From positions 1 to 22,025 of the forward strand of contig JACVJH010000237.1 of the NCBI GenBank assembly GCA_015711895.1: a DNA stretch of 22,025 nt. The letters are read 5' to 3'. Each line of letters opens with the position of its first letter. Positions within the stretch are counted from its first letter, which is position 1. The notes beneath the pieces are model-generated. The model had not been told where the DNA came from and did no database searches. It saw only the letters and a list, made by a program, of their open reading frames with translations. The stretch comes from Candidatus Solincola tengchongensis. Its GTDB lineage: Bacteria; Actinomycetota; Geothermincolia; Geothermincolales; RBG-13-55-18. Shown here piece after piece: positions 14,925 to 22,025 of this stretch. A program made the translations under genes and the position numbers.

Positions 14925-15453
14925 CTCCCTCCTGTAATCTCTTGGCCTTAGGCGTTCGCGAGTGTGAACATCATCTTCATACCAGTTGGCCTCCGGTAAG
15001 GCAACCGCGACCTCCGGGAATCCTGGCCGAGAATCGGATTGACGATGGGCATTCATCCGATCGGCTCCTGGTAAGGCGATGGTGAGGCCATGTTCCTGCG
15101 GCCTTTGCGCGCCTGCGCTGTTTAAAGCCAGCATTCCGGGCTGAAACAGATCGCCGATGAGTCGTTCGCTCCCTGCCGCTCGAGGCCTTTCTTCGTCATC
15201 CAGAACGCATTCCCCATACAGCTCATCAAGCCAGGGAACCCCTGATGCTGACGCAAGCCCATGTCTTTTTCTGCGAACCGCTGGGGAGTTTGTCATGACG
15301 GTAAAGCCCACCCCCTTGGTCGGTGCAGCGACCCCCGAACTCCTGGGGGAAGGCGCAAGGAATGTGGTCTTCAACCCGGTATTAAGTTAAACTGCCTCTG
15401 GGAATTAGCGGGTCCGACGTCGCGAAGGCGATCTGGAGGACTCAAGGGGGCCT
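14925..15453. other. 529-base divergent intergenic region
   Basis: This region lies between the minus-strand epimerase and the plus-strand flippase. Both strands have open frames, but the translations are not protein-like and carry no motif. It holds the candidate minus-strand promoter at 14976-15004. Sequence just before the flippase (15375-15395) is AT-richer, around TATTAAGTTAAACT, and may contain its promoter, although no well-spaced pair of hexamers was found. Confidence 0.5.
14976..15004 (-). promoter_or_regulatory. Candidate promoter for the minus-strand epimerase operon
   Basis: Read on the minus strand, TTGCCT (plus 14999-15004) and TATGAA (plus 14976-14981) are separated by exactly 17 bases. 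Each matches its sigma70-type hexamer at four of six bases. The -10 is preceded by TGG, giving an extended -10. Transcription would start about 44 bases before the epimerase ATG. This also argues against the longer upstream reading frame being translated. Confidence 0.45.
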
Positions 15454-16968
15454 ATGGACGCCGAGCAAGTGGGGAGGATGGAATCATCAGGTGGAGAGCC
15501 GGTCGCCAGGGGCATGGCTTTCCTCCTTCTGAGCCAGGCTGTTTTTTTGGTCTGTGGTTATTTCATCCACGTCTATCTGGCCCGCAGCCTCGGACCCCGG
15601 GATTACGGGATCTTCGGTTTCATCATAGCCTTGCTCACCTGGATGGAGATACCGGTATACGGGAGTTCGAACCTCGCGGTGAAATACATACAGGCCTGGC
15701 CTGATCGTTTTCCAACCTGGAGTTCCTTGTTTTTCCGGGCCCAATGCCTGATAACCGTCGCCTTCTTTTTCCCGTTGGCCGTCTTTAGCGTTGTCATCGG
15801 GTTAAAGAGCGAGAAATATGGTTTTCTTTTCCTGCTCGCCTTTCTCGACCTCTTGTTCGTGGGCTTTTATCAGTTGTATCTGGGGTGTTTGAACGGGTTC
15901 CGCCTTTATGCCCGGCAGGCGACGGCCTCCATCGCCTATTCGCTTTCCAAAGCCGGCGGCATATCGGTGCTGGTTTATTTAGGTTGGAGGATCAGGGGCG
16001 CGCTGCTGGGCAACGTCTTTTCTTCGATCGTTGGGTTGCTGATGGGTTACCTTTTATTCAAGACGCGCTGCGGATCGCAGTGTGGCAGTTCGCTACCGGG
16101 ATACGGCGAGGGGCAGGAAAGAGTTTCGCTCACCCGCTTGATAAGGGAATCCCTCCTCTTTGCCCTAGTGCCACTGATGGTGAATTTCGTCTTGAACCTG
16201 GACCTGTGGATAATCAACTTCCTGCGGGGAGGTTCGGAAGTCGGGTATTATGTCTCCGCCGGCACACTTGCGAGAACCGTGTTCTTCCTTTTTTCGGCGA
16301 CCTTCATGGCTACCTTCCCGGCCATAGTCTCGTCGTTTCGTCTGGGCGTGGCTTCGGAAAGGACGAGGAGGTTGTTCAGCCTTTCCGGCGATTTTTTCCT
16401 GGCCGTGACCCTCCCCTGTGCTCTAGCGGTCAGCGTCAACGGCAGGCAATTGGTCGCTCTATTCTTTGGGAAAGATTATCTGCAGGCGGGACCGATCACT
16501 TCCATCCTAGGCATGGCCATGGCTTTTTTAACCGTTTATGTGTTTCTCGTCTATGTTCTCTACGCCGCCGGGAGGTACTCGAAAGCGGTGCGCATGCTGG
16601 TCTGCACCGCCTGCTTGGACATGGTTTCCGTGCCTCTGCTGGTCCTGGCGTGGGGATTGCAGGGGGCAGCCCTGGCCACGACCACGGTCACTTTCGCTGG
16701 GTCCCTCCTGGCTTACCTGGCGATAAAGAGGAATCTCGCTCTGTCGTGGGGTTGGCGAAGGATAGGTATGATGTTCATGCTGTGTTGTCTTTGTTTCCTG
16801 CCCCTGCTGTTCATACCTAGAGAGGGTGTCCTGTTTGCGCCACTTTCTCTGATTGCCTTCCTTGTTTATGGTCTCTCCTTGGTCAAAACGGGTATCATAA
16901 GAAAGGTCGATCTGCGAATGGCCATGAGGTCCATCATCCCTGAGTGGCAAAACAAGTCTTCGAATTGA
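15454..16968 (+). CDS. Wzx-type polysaccharide flippase (MOP/MATE superfamily)
   Basis: This is a 504-residue membrane protein of the usual Wzx length, with about 20 polar residues and then roughly a dozen or more hydrophobic helices. It should flip a lipid-linked oligosaccharide across the cytoplasmic membrane. The start is typical of the family: ARGMAFLLLSQAVFLVCGYF (18-37), then YLARSLGPRDYGIFGFIIAL (41-60), matching the conserved LG...YG.F pattern after helix 1. A second half-repeat begins near 225 (SLTRLIRESLLFALVPLMVN) and includes the GYYVSAGTLARTVFFLFSA segment seen in polysaccharide exporters. AAGGGGG lies 5 bases before ATG 15454. An inner ATG at 15478 abuts GGGGAGG too closely. It heads a plus-strand run and lies 21 bases before the aminotransferase. 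No Wzy polymerase or Wzz regulator is seen in the window. Confidence 0.9.
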   Translation: MDAEQVGRMESSGGEPVARGMAFLLLSQAVFLVCGYFIHVYLARSLGPRDYGIFGFIIALLTWMEIPVYGSSNLAVKYIQAWPDRFPTWSSLFFRAQCLITVAFFFPLAVFSVVIGLKSEKYGFLFLLAFLDLLFVGFYQLYLGCLNGFRLYARQATASIAYSLSKAGGISVLVYLGWRIRGALLGNVFSSIVGLLMGYLLFKTRCGSQCGSSLPGYGEGQERVSLTRLIRESLLFALVPLMVNFVLNLDLWIINFLRGGSEVGYYVSAGTLARTVFFLFSATFMATFPAIVSSFRLGVASERTRRLFSLSGDFFLAVTLPCALAVSVNGRQLVALFFGKDYLQAGPITSILGMAMAFLTVYVFLVYVLYAAGRYSKAVRMLVCTACLDMVSVPLLVLAWGLQGAALATTTVTFAGSLLAYLAIKRNLALSWGWRRIGMMFMLCCLCFLPLLFIPREGVLFAPLSLIAFLVYGLSLVKTGIIRKVDLRMAMRSIIPEWQNKSSN

Positions 16969-16989
16969 AAAAAACGAGGAATAAAGTGT

Positions 16990-18120
16990 ATGAGCGCGGA
17001 CATCGATTTCATCGACATTTTCGACCCAGCAGCGGAATACCGACCATATGCGCGAGATATAAAGGAAGCCGTTCTCTCCGTGCTGGAATCTGGGGAATAC
17101 ATCCTTGGCGAACAGGTCGCGCTTTTCGAGGAGGAGCTGGCACGTTACTTGGGAGTCCGGCATGTGGTGGGCGTGGCCTCAGGCACCGATGCCCTTGTCA
17201 TCGGCCTACGTGCTTGCGGGGTTCAGCCTGGAGATGAGGTCGTCACCACTCCCTTCTCCTTCATCGCCACCGCTTCGGCGATATTGCACGCCGGGGCCAA
17301 ACCGGTCTTCGCGGACATCTCACTGCGCGATTACAACATCGACCCGGAGTCGGTTCTTAAATGCTTGAACGAAAGGACGAAAGCCATAATGCCAGTCCAC
17401 CTATACGGTCATCCCGCTCCCATGCACGAATTGATGCGCATTGCCGATGAAAAAGGTTTGGCCGTCGTCGAGGATGCGGCACAGAGCCTGGGGGCGAAAA
17501 TCGGTGAGAGGAAGGTGGGTAGCTTCGGAACGGTGGCGGCTTTCAGCTTCTATCCCACCAAGACCTTGGGAGGCTTCGGGGATGGCGGAGCGGTGGCCAC
17601 GAATGACCGGGAGATCGCCAAAAAGGCGAGGATGTTGAGGGATCACGGCCGCGTGGACAGTAAGGAGCACGTCTTGCTGGGATACAACAGCCGCCTGGAT
17701 GAGATACAGGCTGCTGCCCTGCGGGTGAAGATACGTCATCTGGATGAGATGATTGAGAGAAGAAGAGCAGTCGCACGGTCTTATGGGGAACTGCTCGAGG
17801 GGACGGATTTGGTCATACCTGTAGAGGGCGAGGGTGTCAGGCACGCCTACGGGCTATATACGGTCAGGTGTAGTGAGCGAGAACGATTGGCGGAATTCCT
17901 GCAGCGCAGAAAGGTGGGGTGCGGGATATATTATGCGCGCCCCATCTTTGAACATCCTCTTTTCCGTGATCGTCCTTATGCCGCGGATGCATGCCCGCGG
18001 ACAAGATTGGCATGCCGCGAGGTTCTTTCGCTGCCCATGCATTCCGGATTGTCCCCGGTGCAGGTGGGGTATATAAAAAAGGTTTTAATGGACTGGCGAA
18101 AAGAGAGGGCGTCGGTGTGA
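16990..18120 (+). CDS. DegT/DnrJ/EryC1/StrS aminotransferase for nucleotide sugars (WlbC/WbpE-like)
   Basis: This is a 376-residue PLP enzyme of normal family length. It transfers an amino group, usually from glutamate, to a keto-sugar nucleotide. Visible are GVASGTDALVIGLRA (61-75), with the PLP-phosphate-binding GT, then PFSFIATA (88-95), MPVHLYGHPAPM (134-145), VVEDAAQSLGA (159-169), whose Asp contacts the PLP ring nitrogen, and SFYPTKTLGGFGDGG (186-200), with K191 as the PLP lysine. The C-terminal part has GYNSRLDEIQAA and RHAYGLYTVR. The start (DFIDIFDPAAEYRPYARDIKEAV) resembles enzymes that make 3-amino sugars such as WbpE/WlbC. Its neighbours, an acetyltransferase and a Gfo/Idh/MocA dehydrogenase, support that specificity. 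The GAGGA before the ATG is rather far (about 11 bases), so translation may depend on the flippase gene just upstream. Confidence 0.93.
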   Translation: MSADIDFIDIFDPAAEYRPYARDIKEAVLSVLESGEYILGEQVALFEEELARYLGVRHVVGVASGTDALVIGLRACGVQPGDEVVTTPFSFIATASAILHAGAKPVFADISLRDYNIDPESVLKCLNERTKAIMPVHLYGHPAPMHELMRIADEKGLAVVEDAAQSLGAKIGERKVGSFGTVAAFSFYPTKTLGGFGDGGAVATNDREIAKKARMLRDHGRVDSKEHVLLGYNSRLDEIQAAALRVKIRHLDEMIERRRAVARSYGELLEGTDLVIPVEGEGVRHAYGLYTVRCSERERLAEFLQRRKVGCGIYYARPIFEHPLFRDRPYAADACPRTRLACREVLSLPMHSGLSPVQVGYIKKVLMDWRKERASV

Positions 18121-18174
18121 CGATGTAGGGTGTTTTAAGCGCTCTCCGCGACGCTCGCCTGTGAGCTCGTTAAT

Positions 18175-18210
18175 CTATGTGTGGGGATAGTAACCTATAC
18201 GTGGGGATAG
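18175..18210. repeat. Two 16-bp direct repeats with 20-bp period
   Basis: CTATGTGTGGGGATAG (18175-18190) and CTATACGTGGGGATAG (18195-18210) match at 14 of 16 bases and are spaced about two helical turns apart. They are in the 111-base gap before the second acetyltransferase, just upstream of its ribosome binding site. A protein-binding site or an mRNA element affecting translation is possible. Confidence 0.65.
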
Positions 18211-18231
18211 AAGCGAGGAGGAGGTCTGGTT

Positions 18232-18975
18232 TTGTGCACCCACATATCCGAGAAGGCAGTTGTGGACCCGACGACGTCAATAGGGTTCAACTGCGTGATA
18301 CACGATGATGTGCGGATAGGCAGAGGATGTGAGATAGGCGACAACGTGGTCATCCATGCCGGAACGGTAATCGGAGACCGGGTATGTGTGGGAGATAACA
18401 CGGTCCTCGGACGGCAGCCGCGCTCGGGGGCGACCAGCATCCGCGGGACGAGTGCGCAGAAGCCCTTGGTGATAGGGGACGGGGTGGTCATCGGCTCAGG
18501 CGTCGTCGTTTATGCCGGAACGGAGATACGGCGGGACTCCATGGTCGCGGATCTTGCCGCTGTGCGCGAGGGGTGCATCATCGGCGAGGGGGCGAGGATA
18601 GGAAGGTGTGTGAGCATAGAATGCAACACCGTCGTTGGAAGAAACACGGTGGTGCAGACGGGTACCCATCTCACCGGCGATATGGTGATTGAGGGCGAGG
18701 TTTTTATAGGGCCGGAGGTCTGTACGGCAAACGACAAATACATGTCTAGGAGACCCGGGGTGGAGCTGAAAGGGCCGTACATACGAGAGGGCGCCTCCGT
18801 CGGATCCAATGCCACCCTCCTTCCGGGGATTGAGATAGGACCGGGAGCGGTGGTGGGCGCAGGGGCGGTGGTCACCAGGGACGTGCCGGCGGGGGAAGTG
18901 GTGGTGGGCAACCCCGCGGTGGCCCTGCGCCGTGGGGGAGAGCCGGGGGTCACCCGGAAGAACGAGGGGACATGA
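18232..18975 (+). CDS. Hexapeptide-repeat N-acetyltransferase (WlbB/WbpD-type), copy 2
   Basis: This is a 247-residue left-handed beta-helix acetyltransferase and a paralogue of the gene at 10133. It has the same marks: VLGRQP (57-62), MVADLAAVREGC, the EVFIGPEVCTANDKYMSRR stretch, and the closing GAGAVVTRDVPAGEVVVGNPA. It has a slightly different loop after VLGRQP. It should acetylate the amino group installed by the aminotransferase encoded just upstream, using acetyl-CoA. It begins at TTG 18232, with GAGGAGGAGGT 6-7 bases upstream. No ATG in frame gives the full first coil. Its stop lies 9 bases before the dehydrogenase start, so those two are surely co-transcribed. Its position between aminotransferase and dehydrogenase makes it the better candidate for the pathway enzyme than copy 1. 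Confidence 0.9.
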   Translation: MCTHISEKAVVDPTTSIGFNCVIHDDVRIGRGCEIGDNVVIHAGTVIGDRVCVGDNTVLGRQPRSGATSIRGTSAQKPLVIGDGVVIGSGVVVYAGTEIRRDSMVADLAAVREGCIIGEGARIGRCVSIECNTVVGRNTVVQTGTHLTGDMVIEGEVFIGPEVCTANDKYMSRRPGVELKGPYIREGASVGSNATLLPGIEIGPGAVVGAGAVVTRDVPAGEVVVGNPAVALRRGGEPGVTRKNEGT

Positions 18976-18984
18976 GGTGCGGCG

Positions 18985-19986
18985 ATGAAAACCACGAGGC
19001 TGCGTGCCGGTGTGATCGGAGTGGGCACCATGGGAGAGAACCACGCCCGCATCTACAACCGGCTTCATGATGCGGAGTTGGTCGGGGTGTACGATGTGGA
19101 TTATGAAAGGGCGAGACAGGTCGCCGAAAGATTCGGGACGACCGTCTTCCGGAACCCGGATGAGCTCCTGGATGCCGGTACCGATATTGTGAGCGTGGCT
19201 GTGCCTGCAAGCAAGCATCGCGAAGTCGTTTCCCTTTGCGCCAGCGCGGGTTGCCACATCCTCCTGGAAAAACCCTTCGCCCACAGGCTCGAGGACGCGA
19301 ACGAGATGATAATGGAATGCGAGCTCAACGGCGTGAGGCTGATGGTGGGCCATGTGGAAAGGTTCAACCCCGTGGTCCATATGTTGAAGGAATCTCTGGC
19401 AATGGATGACGTGATGTCCGTGAGCATCACGAGAGTGGGCCCGAGGCCGCCGCGGATAAAGGACGTAGGGGTCATCAAGGATATGGGAATCCATGACATA
19501 GACCTTCTGCGCTATCTCACCGGGAAGGAGATAATCTCCTTGTATTCGCTAGTCGCGGGTGGTGAGGAAAAGGAGGACATCGGCATACTTTCTTTCAGGC
19601 TGGAAGGCGACATACTGGCCCATTTGACGGTCAACTGGTTAACGCCGTTCAAGGTGCGCAGGATTCAGATAGCGGGTTCAAGTGGTTTTGTGGAAGGCGA
19701 TCTGTTGCATAGAAAAGTCCGGGTATATAAGAAAGGAGTCAGTGGGGATGATTATGTCTTTTCGGAGCTGACCCTGGGAGAGGAAGAGCCGTTGGAGCGG
19801 GAGATTAAAGCCTTCATTCATTGCATCAAGGAAGGTTACGATTTTCCTGTATCCGTGTATGATGCCTACCGTGCATTGGAGATTGCCGAACTATGCGAGA
19901 TCAAACGGGGCGAGCTCGTGATATGCCATTCGCAAGACAAGACTGGGGGATCCCTCTCCCAAGGCGTGGTGGGACAGGACAAATAA
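18985..19986 (+). CDS. Gfo/Idh/MocA-family sugar dehydrogenase (WlbA/WbpB-like)
   Basis: This is a 333-residue NAD(P)-dependent oxidoreductase of typical length. The N-terminal Rossmann domain has AGVIGVGTMGENHARIY (8-24), then DIVSVAVPASKH (67-78) and LLEKPFAH (93-100), with the signature EKP whose Lys is catalytic. The C-terminal domain has the GHVERFNPVV segment (122-131) and the active-site DMGIHDIDLLRYL (166-178), which includes His170. In the WlbA/WbpB pathway such an enzyme oxidises C3 of UDP-GlcNAcA to give the 3-keto sugar used by the aminotransferase. The VGHVERFNP wording is common in members linked to amino-sugar glycan loci. It follows copy 2 of the acetyltransferase by 9 bases, with GAGGTG before the ATG, and precedes a GT2 gene by 10 bases. 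The true substrate could also be a neutral or deoxy sugar nucleotide. Confidence 0.9.
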   Translation: MKTTRLRAGVIGVGTMGENHARIYNRLHDAELVGVYDVDYERARQVAERFGTTVFRNPDELLDAGTDIVSVAVPASKHREVVSLCASAGCHILLEKPFAHRLEDANEMIMECELNGVRLMVGHVERFNPVVHMLKESLAMDDVMSVSITRVGPRPPRIKDVGVIKDMGIHDIDLLRYLTGKEIISLYSLVAGGEEKEDIGILSFRLEGDILAHLTVNWLTPFKVRRIQIAGSSGFVEGDLLHRKVRVYKKGVSGDDYVFSELTLGEEEPLEREIKAFIHCIKEGYDFPVSVYDAYRALEIAELCEIKRGELVICHSQDKTGGSLSQGVVGQDK

Positions 19987-19996
19987 TGGGGCGATA

Positions 19997-20857
19997 ATGA
20001 AGATAAGTGTAGTCATCCCAGCGTACAACGAGGAAGAGGCCATTGGGAAAGTCCTTCAGGAACTGATAGAGACTCTGCGTGGGGGACCTTGTCCATGGGA
20101 GGTGATAGTCGTCGACGACGGGTCAAGCGATAGGACCGGGGATATCGCCTCTCGCTTTTCCGAGGTCAAGGTGATTCGCCATCCCCACAACATGGGAGGC
20201 GGTCTGGCCCGGAACACAGGTATACGCGCGGCCTCCGGTGATATAGTGGTCATAGCCGACGGCGATGGCACTTATCCGGTTCAAGACATACCAAGATTGG
20301 TGGAAGGGCTCGAGGGCTGCGACATGGTGGTAGGTGCCCGCATCCGAGAGGCGGGCACCCTGAAGTTCCTTCGCGTGCCGTCCAAGTTCTTCATCCGGAA
20401 GCTGGCGGAGTTCATCAGCGGCTCGAGGATCCCGGACCTCAACTCGGGTATGAGAGCATTCAAAAGAGAGGCCATTCTTCCTTATCTGCACATGCTCCCG
20501 CATGGGCATTCCTGGGTCAGTACCGTTACCTTGACCTTTCTCACCAATGGCCACCCCGTGAAATACGTGCCCATCGATTACTACCCACGCAAAGGAAAAT
20601 CGACCTTTCATCCCATTAAAGATACGGGGAATTACATCATGACCGTCTTTCGAACAATCACATGGTTCAGTCCTCTGAAGGTTTTCCTCCCGCTTGCCTC
20701 ACTCCTTTTTCTCACAGGGCTCGGCAAGCTAATCGCCGATGTGGTGCGCTATAACTGGAGGGTAACGGCAAGCACGGTGATGCTGGTCTTGGGTGGATTG
20801 CAAATCCTGGTGCTGGGATTGATCGCGGATATGATCGCCAAAAGGAGTGGATCATGA
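19997..20857 (+). CDS. Dpm1-like polyprenyl-phosphate glycosyltransferase (GT2) with two C-terminal helices
   Basis: This is a 286-residue enzyme expected to transfer a sugar from a nucleotide donor to polyprenyl phosphate at the cytoplasmic face of the membrane. The GT-A domain shows VVIPAYNEEEAIGKVL (5-20), VIVVDDGSSDRT (37-48), HNMGGGLARNTGIRAASGD (64-82), the metal motif ADGDGTYP (87-94) and PDLNSGMRAFKRE (146-158), the hallmark of the DPM1/polyprenyl-phosphate branch. Two hydrophobic helices (about 228-247 and 259-279) anchor it. Its product would be the kind of donor used by the GT-C proteins at 7065 and 12210. It begins 10 bases after the dehydrogenase stop with GGGGCGA before the ATG. 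The base composition is still that of the central block, which ends with this gene. Confidence 0.9.
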   Translation: MKISVVIPAYNEEEAIGKVLQELIETLRGGPCPWEVIVVDDGSSDRTGDIASRFSEVKVIRHPHNMGGGLARNTGIRAASGDIVVIADGDGTYPVQDIPRLVEGLEGCDMVVGARIREAGTLKFLRVPSKFFIRKLAEFISGSRIPDLNSGMRAFKREAILPYLHMLPHGHSWVSTVTLTFLTNGHPVKYVPIDYYPRKGKSTFHPIKDTGNYIMTVFRTITWFSPLKVFLPLASLLFLTGLGKLIADVVRYNWRVTASTVMLVLGGLQILVLGLIADMIAKRSGS

Positions 20858-20870
20858 TCGCTTTGGAGAG

Positions 20871-21848
20871 ATGAACGAGCGCGCTTTGATCACCGGGGCG
20901 GACGGGTTCGTGGGCCGGCACCTGGCCCGTTACCTCCTGGAGCGGGGTGTGGAGGTCCTCGGCCTGGGGCTTCACCCGCCGCGGGAGCCCGAACCGTGGG
21001 ATGCTTGCGCTTACGAGGTGTGCGATGTTCTGGACCGGGAGAAGGTTCTCTCGCTGGTGTGCGACTTCCGGCCCGAATACGTCTTCCATCTCGCGGCGCA
21101 GAGTTCCGTGCGCCGCTCCTGGGAGAACCCGTGGCTTACCTACAGGGTGGCCCTGGAGGGTCAGGCCAACGTCTTCGATGCCCTGCTGGAGGGGGAAGTG
21201 GACCCCGTGGTGCACGTGGCCTGTTCCGCCGAGGAGTACGGGATGGTGGGGGAGGAGGAACTCCCCGTCGCCGAGGACCGGCCCCTGCGCCCCGCCAATC
21301 CCTATGCCCTGAGCAAGGTCATCCAGGAAGAGCACGCCCTCTTCTGCCACCGCGTGCACGGCGTCAGAGTGGTTGTTACCCGCGCCTTCAACATCATCGG
21401 GCCCGGTCAGACCCGGGAGTTCGTGGCCTCCGATTTCGCCCACCAGATCGCGGAGATAGAGGCCGGACTGAGAGAGCCGGTCATCCGGGTGGGGAACCTG
21501 CAGGCACGCCGGGATTTCTCCGACGTCAGGGACCTCGTGGAGGCTTTCTGGAAACTGGTGAACCTGGGCACGCCCGGAGAGGTCTATAACGTTTGCAGCG
21601 GTGAGGACCGTTCGGTCGGCGAGGTCCTGGACCTGCTGGTCTCCATGAGCCGGGTCCCGGTCCGGGTGGAGGTGGATGCCGGCAAATTGCGCAAGGCGGA
21701 TATCCCCGCCCTGCGGGGCGACAACCGGAAGCTGTGCGGGCTGACGGGATGGAAGCCCTCCATCCCTCTTGAGGAGACGCTACGGGACCTCCTCCAATGG
21801 TGCCGGGAGGAGGTCGCCGGCTTGCGGGAACCCAGCCGCGAGGCATGA
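20871..21848 (+). CDS. GDP-mannose 4,6-dehydratase / GDP-6-deoxy-mannose reductase-like SDR enzyme
   Basis: This is a 325-residue extended short-chain dehydrogenase. It has the NAD(P) motif ITGADGFVGRHL (7-18), VFHLAAQSSV (71-80), the catalytic Ser in ACSAEEYG (117-124), Y145 and K149 in PYALSKV, RAFNIIGPGQ (171-180), and RVGNLQARRDFSDVRD (206-221). The C-terminal part has VYNVCSGEDRSV and a TGWKPSIPLEETL tail. These stretches are characteristic of the GMD/RMD branch that makes GDP-4-keto-6-deoxymannose or GDP-rhamnose. Dehydratase and reductase cannot be safely told apart here. A frame-extending GTG at 20847 overlaps the preceding gene and adds non-family residues. ATG 20871 has GGAG just upstream and gives the standard start. 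It is 13 bases behind the GT2 gene but has the higher GC of the left block. Confidence 0.88.
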   Translation: MNERALITGADGFVGRHLARYLLERGVEVLGLGLHPPREPEPWDACAYEVCDVLDREKVLSLVCDFRPEYVFHLAAQSSVRRSWENPWLTYRVALEGQANVFDALLEGEVDPVVHVACSAEEYGMVGEEELPVAEDRPLRPANPYALSKVIQEEHALFCHRVHGVRVVVTRAFNIIGPGQTREFVASDFAHQIAEIEAGLREPVIRVGNLQARRDFSDVRDLVEAFWKLVNLGTPGEVYNVCSGEDRSVGEVLDLLVSMSRVPVRVEVDAGKLRKADIPALRGDNRKLCGLTGWKPSIPLEETLRDLLQWCREEVAGLREPSREA

Positions 21849-22025
21849 TTGGAGAGGCGTCGACCACCCGCCGCCGAAGGGGGCCGGGATGGGTCCTCAT
21901 GTAAGGAAAGAGGCGCGGATTGTACCCCGCTACCGGGAGGATGCGGGAAGGCGGCGGAGGACGGTTTGAGATCCTAGCGGAAAACTTACACGCTCCCGCC
22001 CGAGGCACCTGGAGGCGCCCCGCAG
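21849..22025. other. Right-edge 177 bases, no gene recognised
   Basis: Sequence after the SDR gene is GC-rich and contains only short open frames without motif or convincing ribosome binding site. No terminator hairpin followed by a T-run is visible. A new gene may begin beyond the window. Confidence 0.5.

Noticed and set aside
14925..15374. 150-codon upstream extension of the epimerase frame
   Set aside because: The extension has no homologous look. The ATG at 14924 has a strong AGGAGGGAG site and gives the family's normal start, and a candidate promoter lies inside the extension.
18121..18210. Possible CRISPR or longer repeat array at the GTGGGGATAG copies
   Set aside because: Only two copies exist with a 4-base separation, no spacers of constant length, and no cas genes in the window.

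Overview
The window is a surface-polysaccharide biosynthesis region from a GC-rich bacterium. It holds fourteen well-supported complete genes, one partial gene cut by the left edge, and one lipoprotein gene. Strong GGAGG-type ribosome binding sites, several TTG and GTG starts, a Cys-anchored lipoprotein and the absence of any lipopolysaccharide-core gene would fit an actinobacterial-like or other GC-rich Gram-positive-type lineage. The sequence contains no phylogenetic marker, so this is an inference. No rRNA, tRNA, CRISPR array, transposase or phage gene was seen.

Left block (1-9539, very GC-rich): the N-terminal part of a UDP-glucose 6-dehydrogenase on the minus strand, about 1.2 kb without a convincing gene, then plus-strand genes for a lipoprotein, a four-helix SMR/ArnE-like membrane protein, a GT4 glycosyltransferase, two GT2 glycosyltransferases and a large GT-C-type membrane protein. 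The two GT2 genes are separated by a tandem repeat of about 40 bp.

Central block (about 9540-20857, less extreme base composition): a gene-poor stretch with two tiny ORFs that have good ribosome binding sites, then a hexapeptide-repeat acetyltransferase. A convergent minus-strand operon follows, which in transcription order encodes a divergent UDP-GlcNAc 2-epimerase, a GT-C membrane glycosyltransferase, an unrecognised six-helix membrane protein and a class I methyltransferase. After a divergent promoter region comes a plus-strand run: a Wzx-type flippase, a DegT/DnrJ/EryC1/StrS aminotransferase, a second hexapeptide acetyltransferase paralogous to the first, a Gfo/Idh/MocA dehydrogenase and a Dpm1-like GT2 transferase with two C-terminal membrane helices.

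Right edge: a GDP-mannose 4,6-dehydratase/RMD-like SDR enzyme with the high GC of the left block, then 177 bases without a recognisable gene.

How the genes fit together: the dehydrogenase, aminotransferase and acetyltransferase set is the classical trio that oxidises a nucleotide sugar at C3, transaminates it and N-acetylates the amine (as in WlbA/WlbC/WlbB or WbpB/WbpE/WbpD). The 2-epimerase could add a manno-configured product. The GT2 and GT4 enzymes would build the repeat on a polyprenyl carrier, the flippase would export it, and the GT-C proteins would add sugars from polyprenyl-phosphate donors outside the membrane. The lower GC and the paralogous acetyltransferases suggest the central block was assembled or exchanged as a cassette, as is common for polysaccharide loci.
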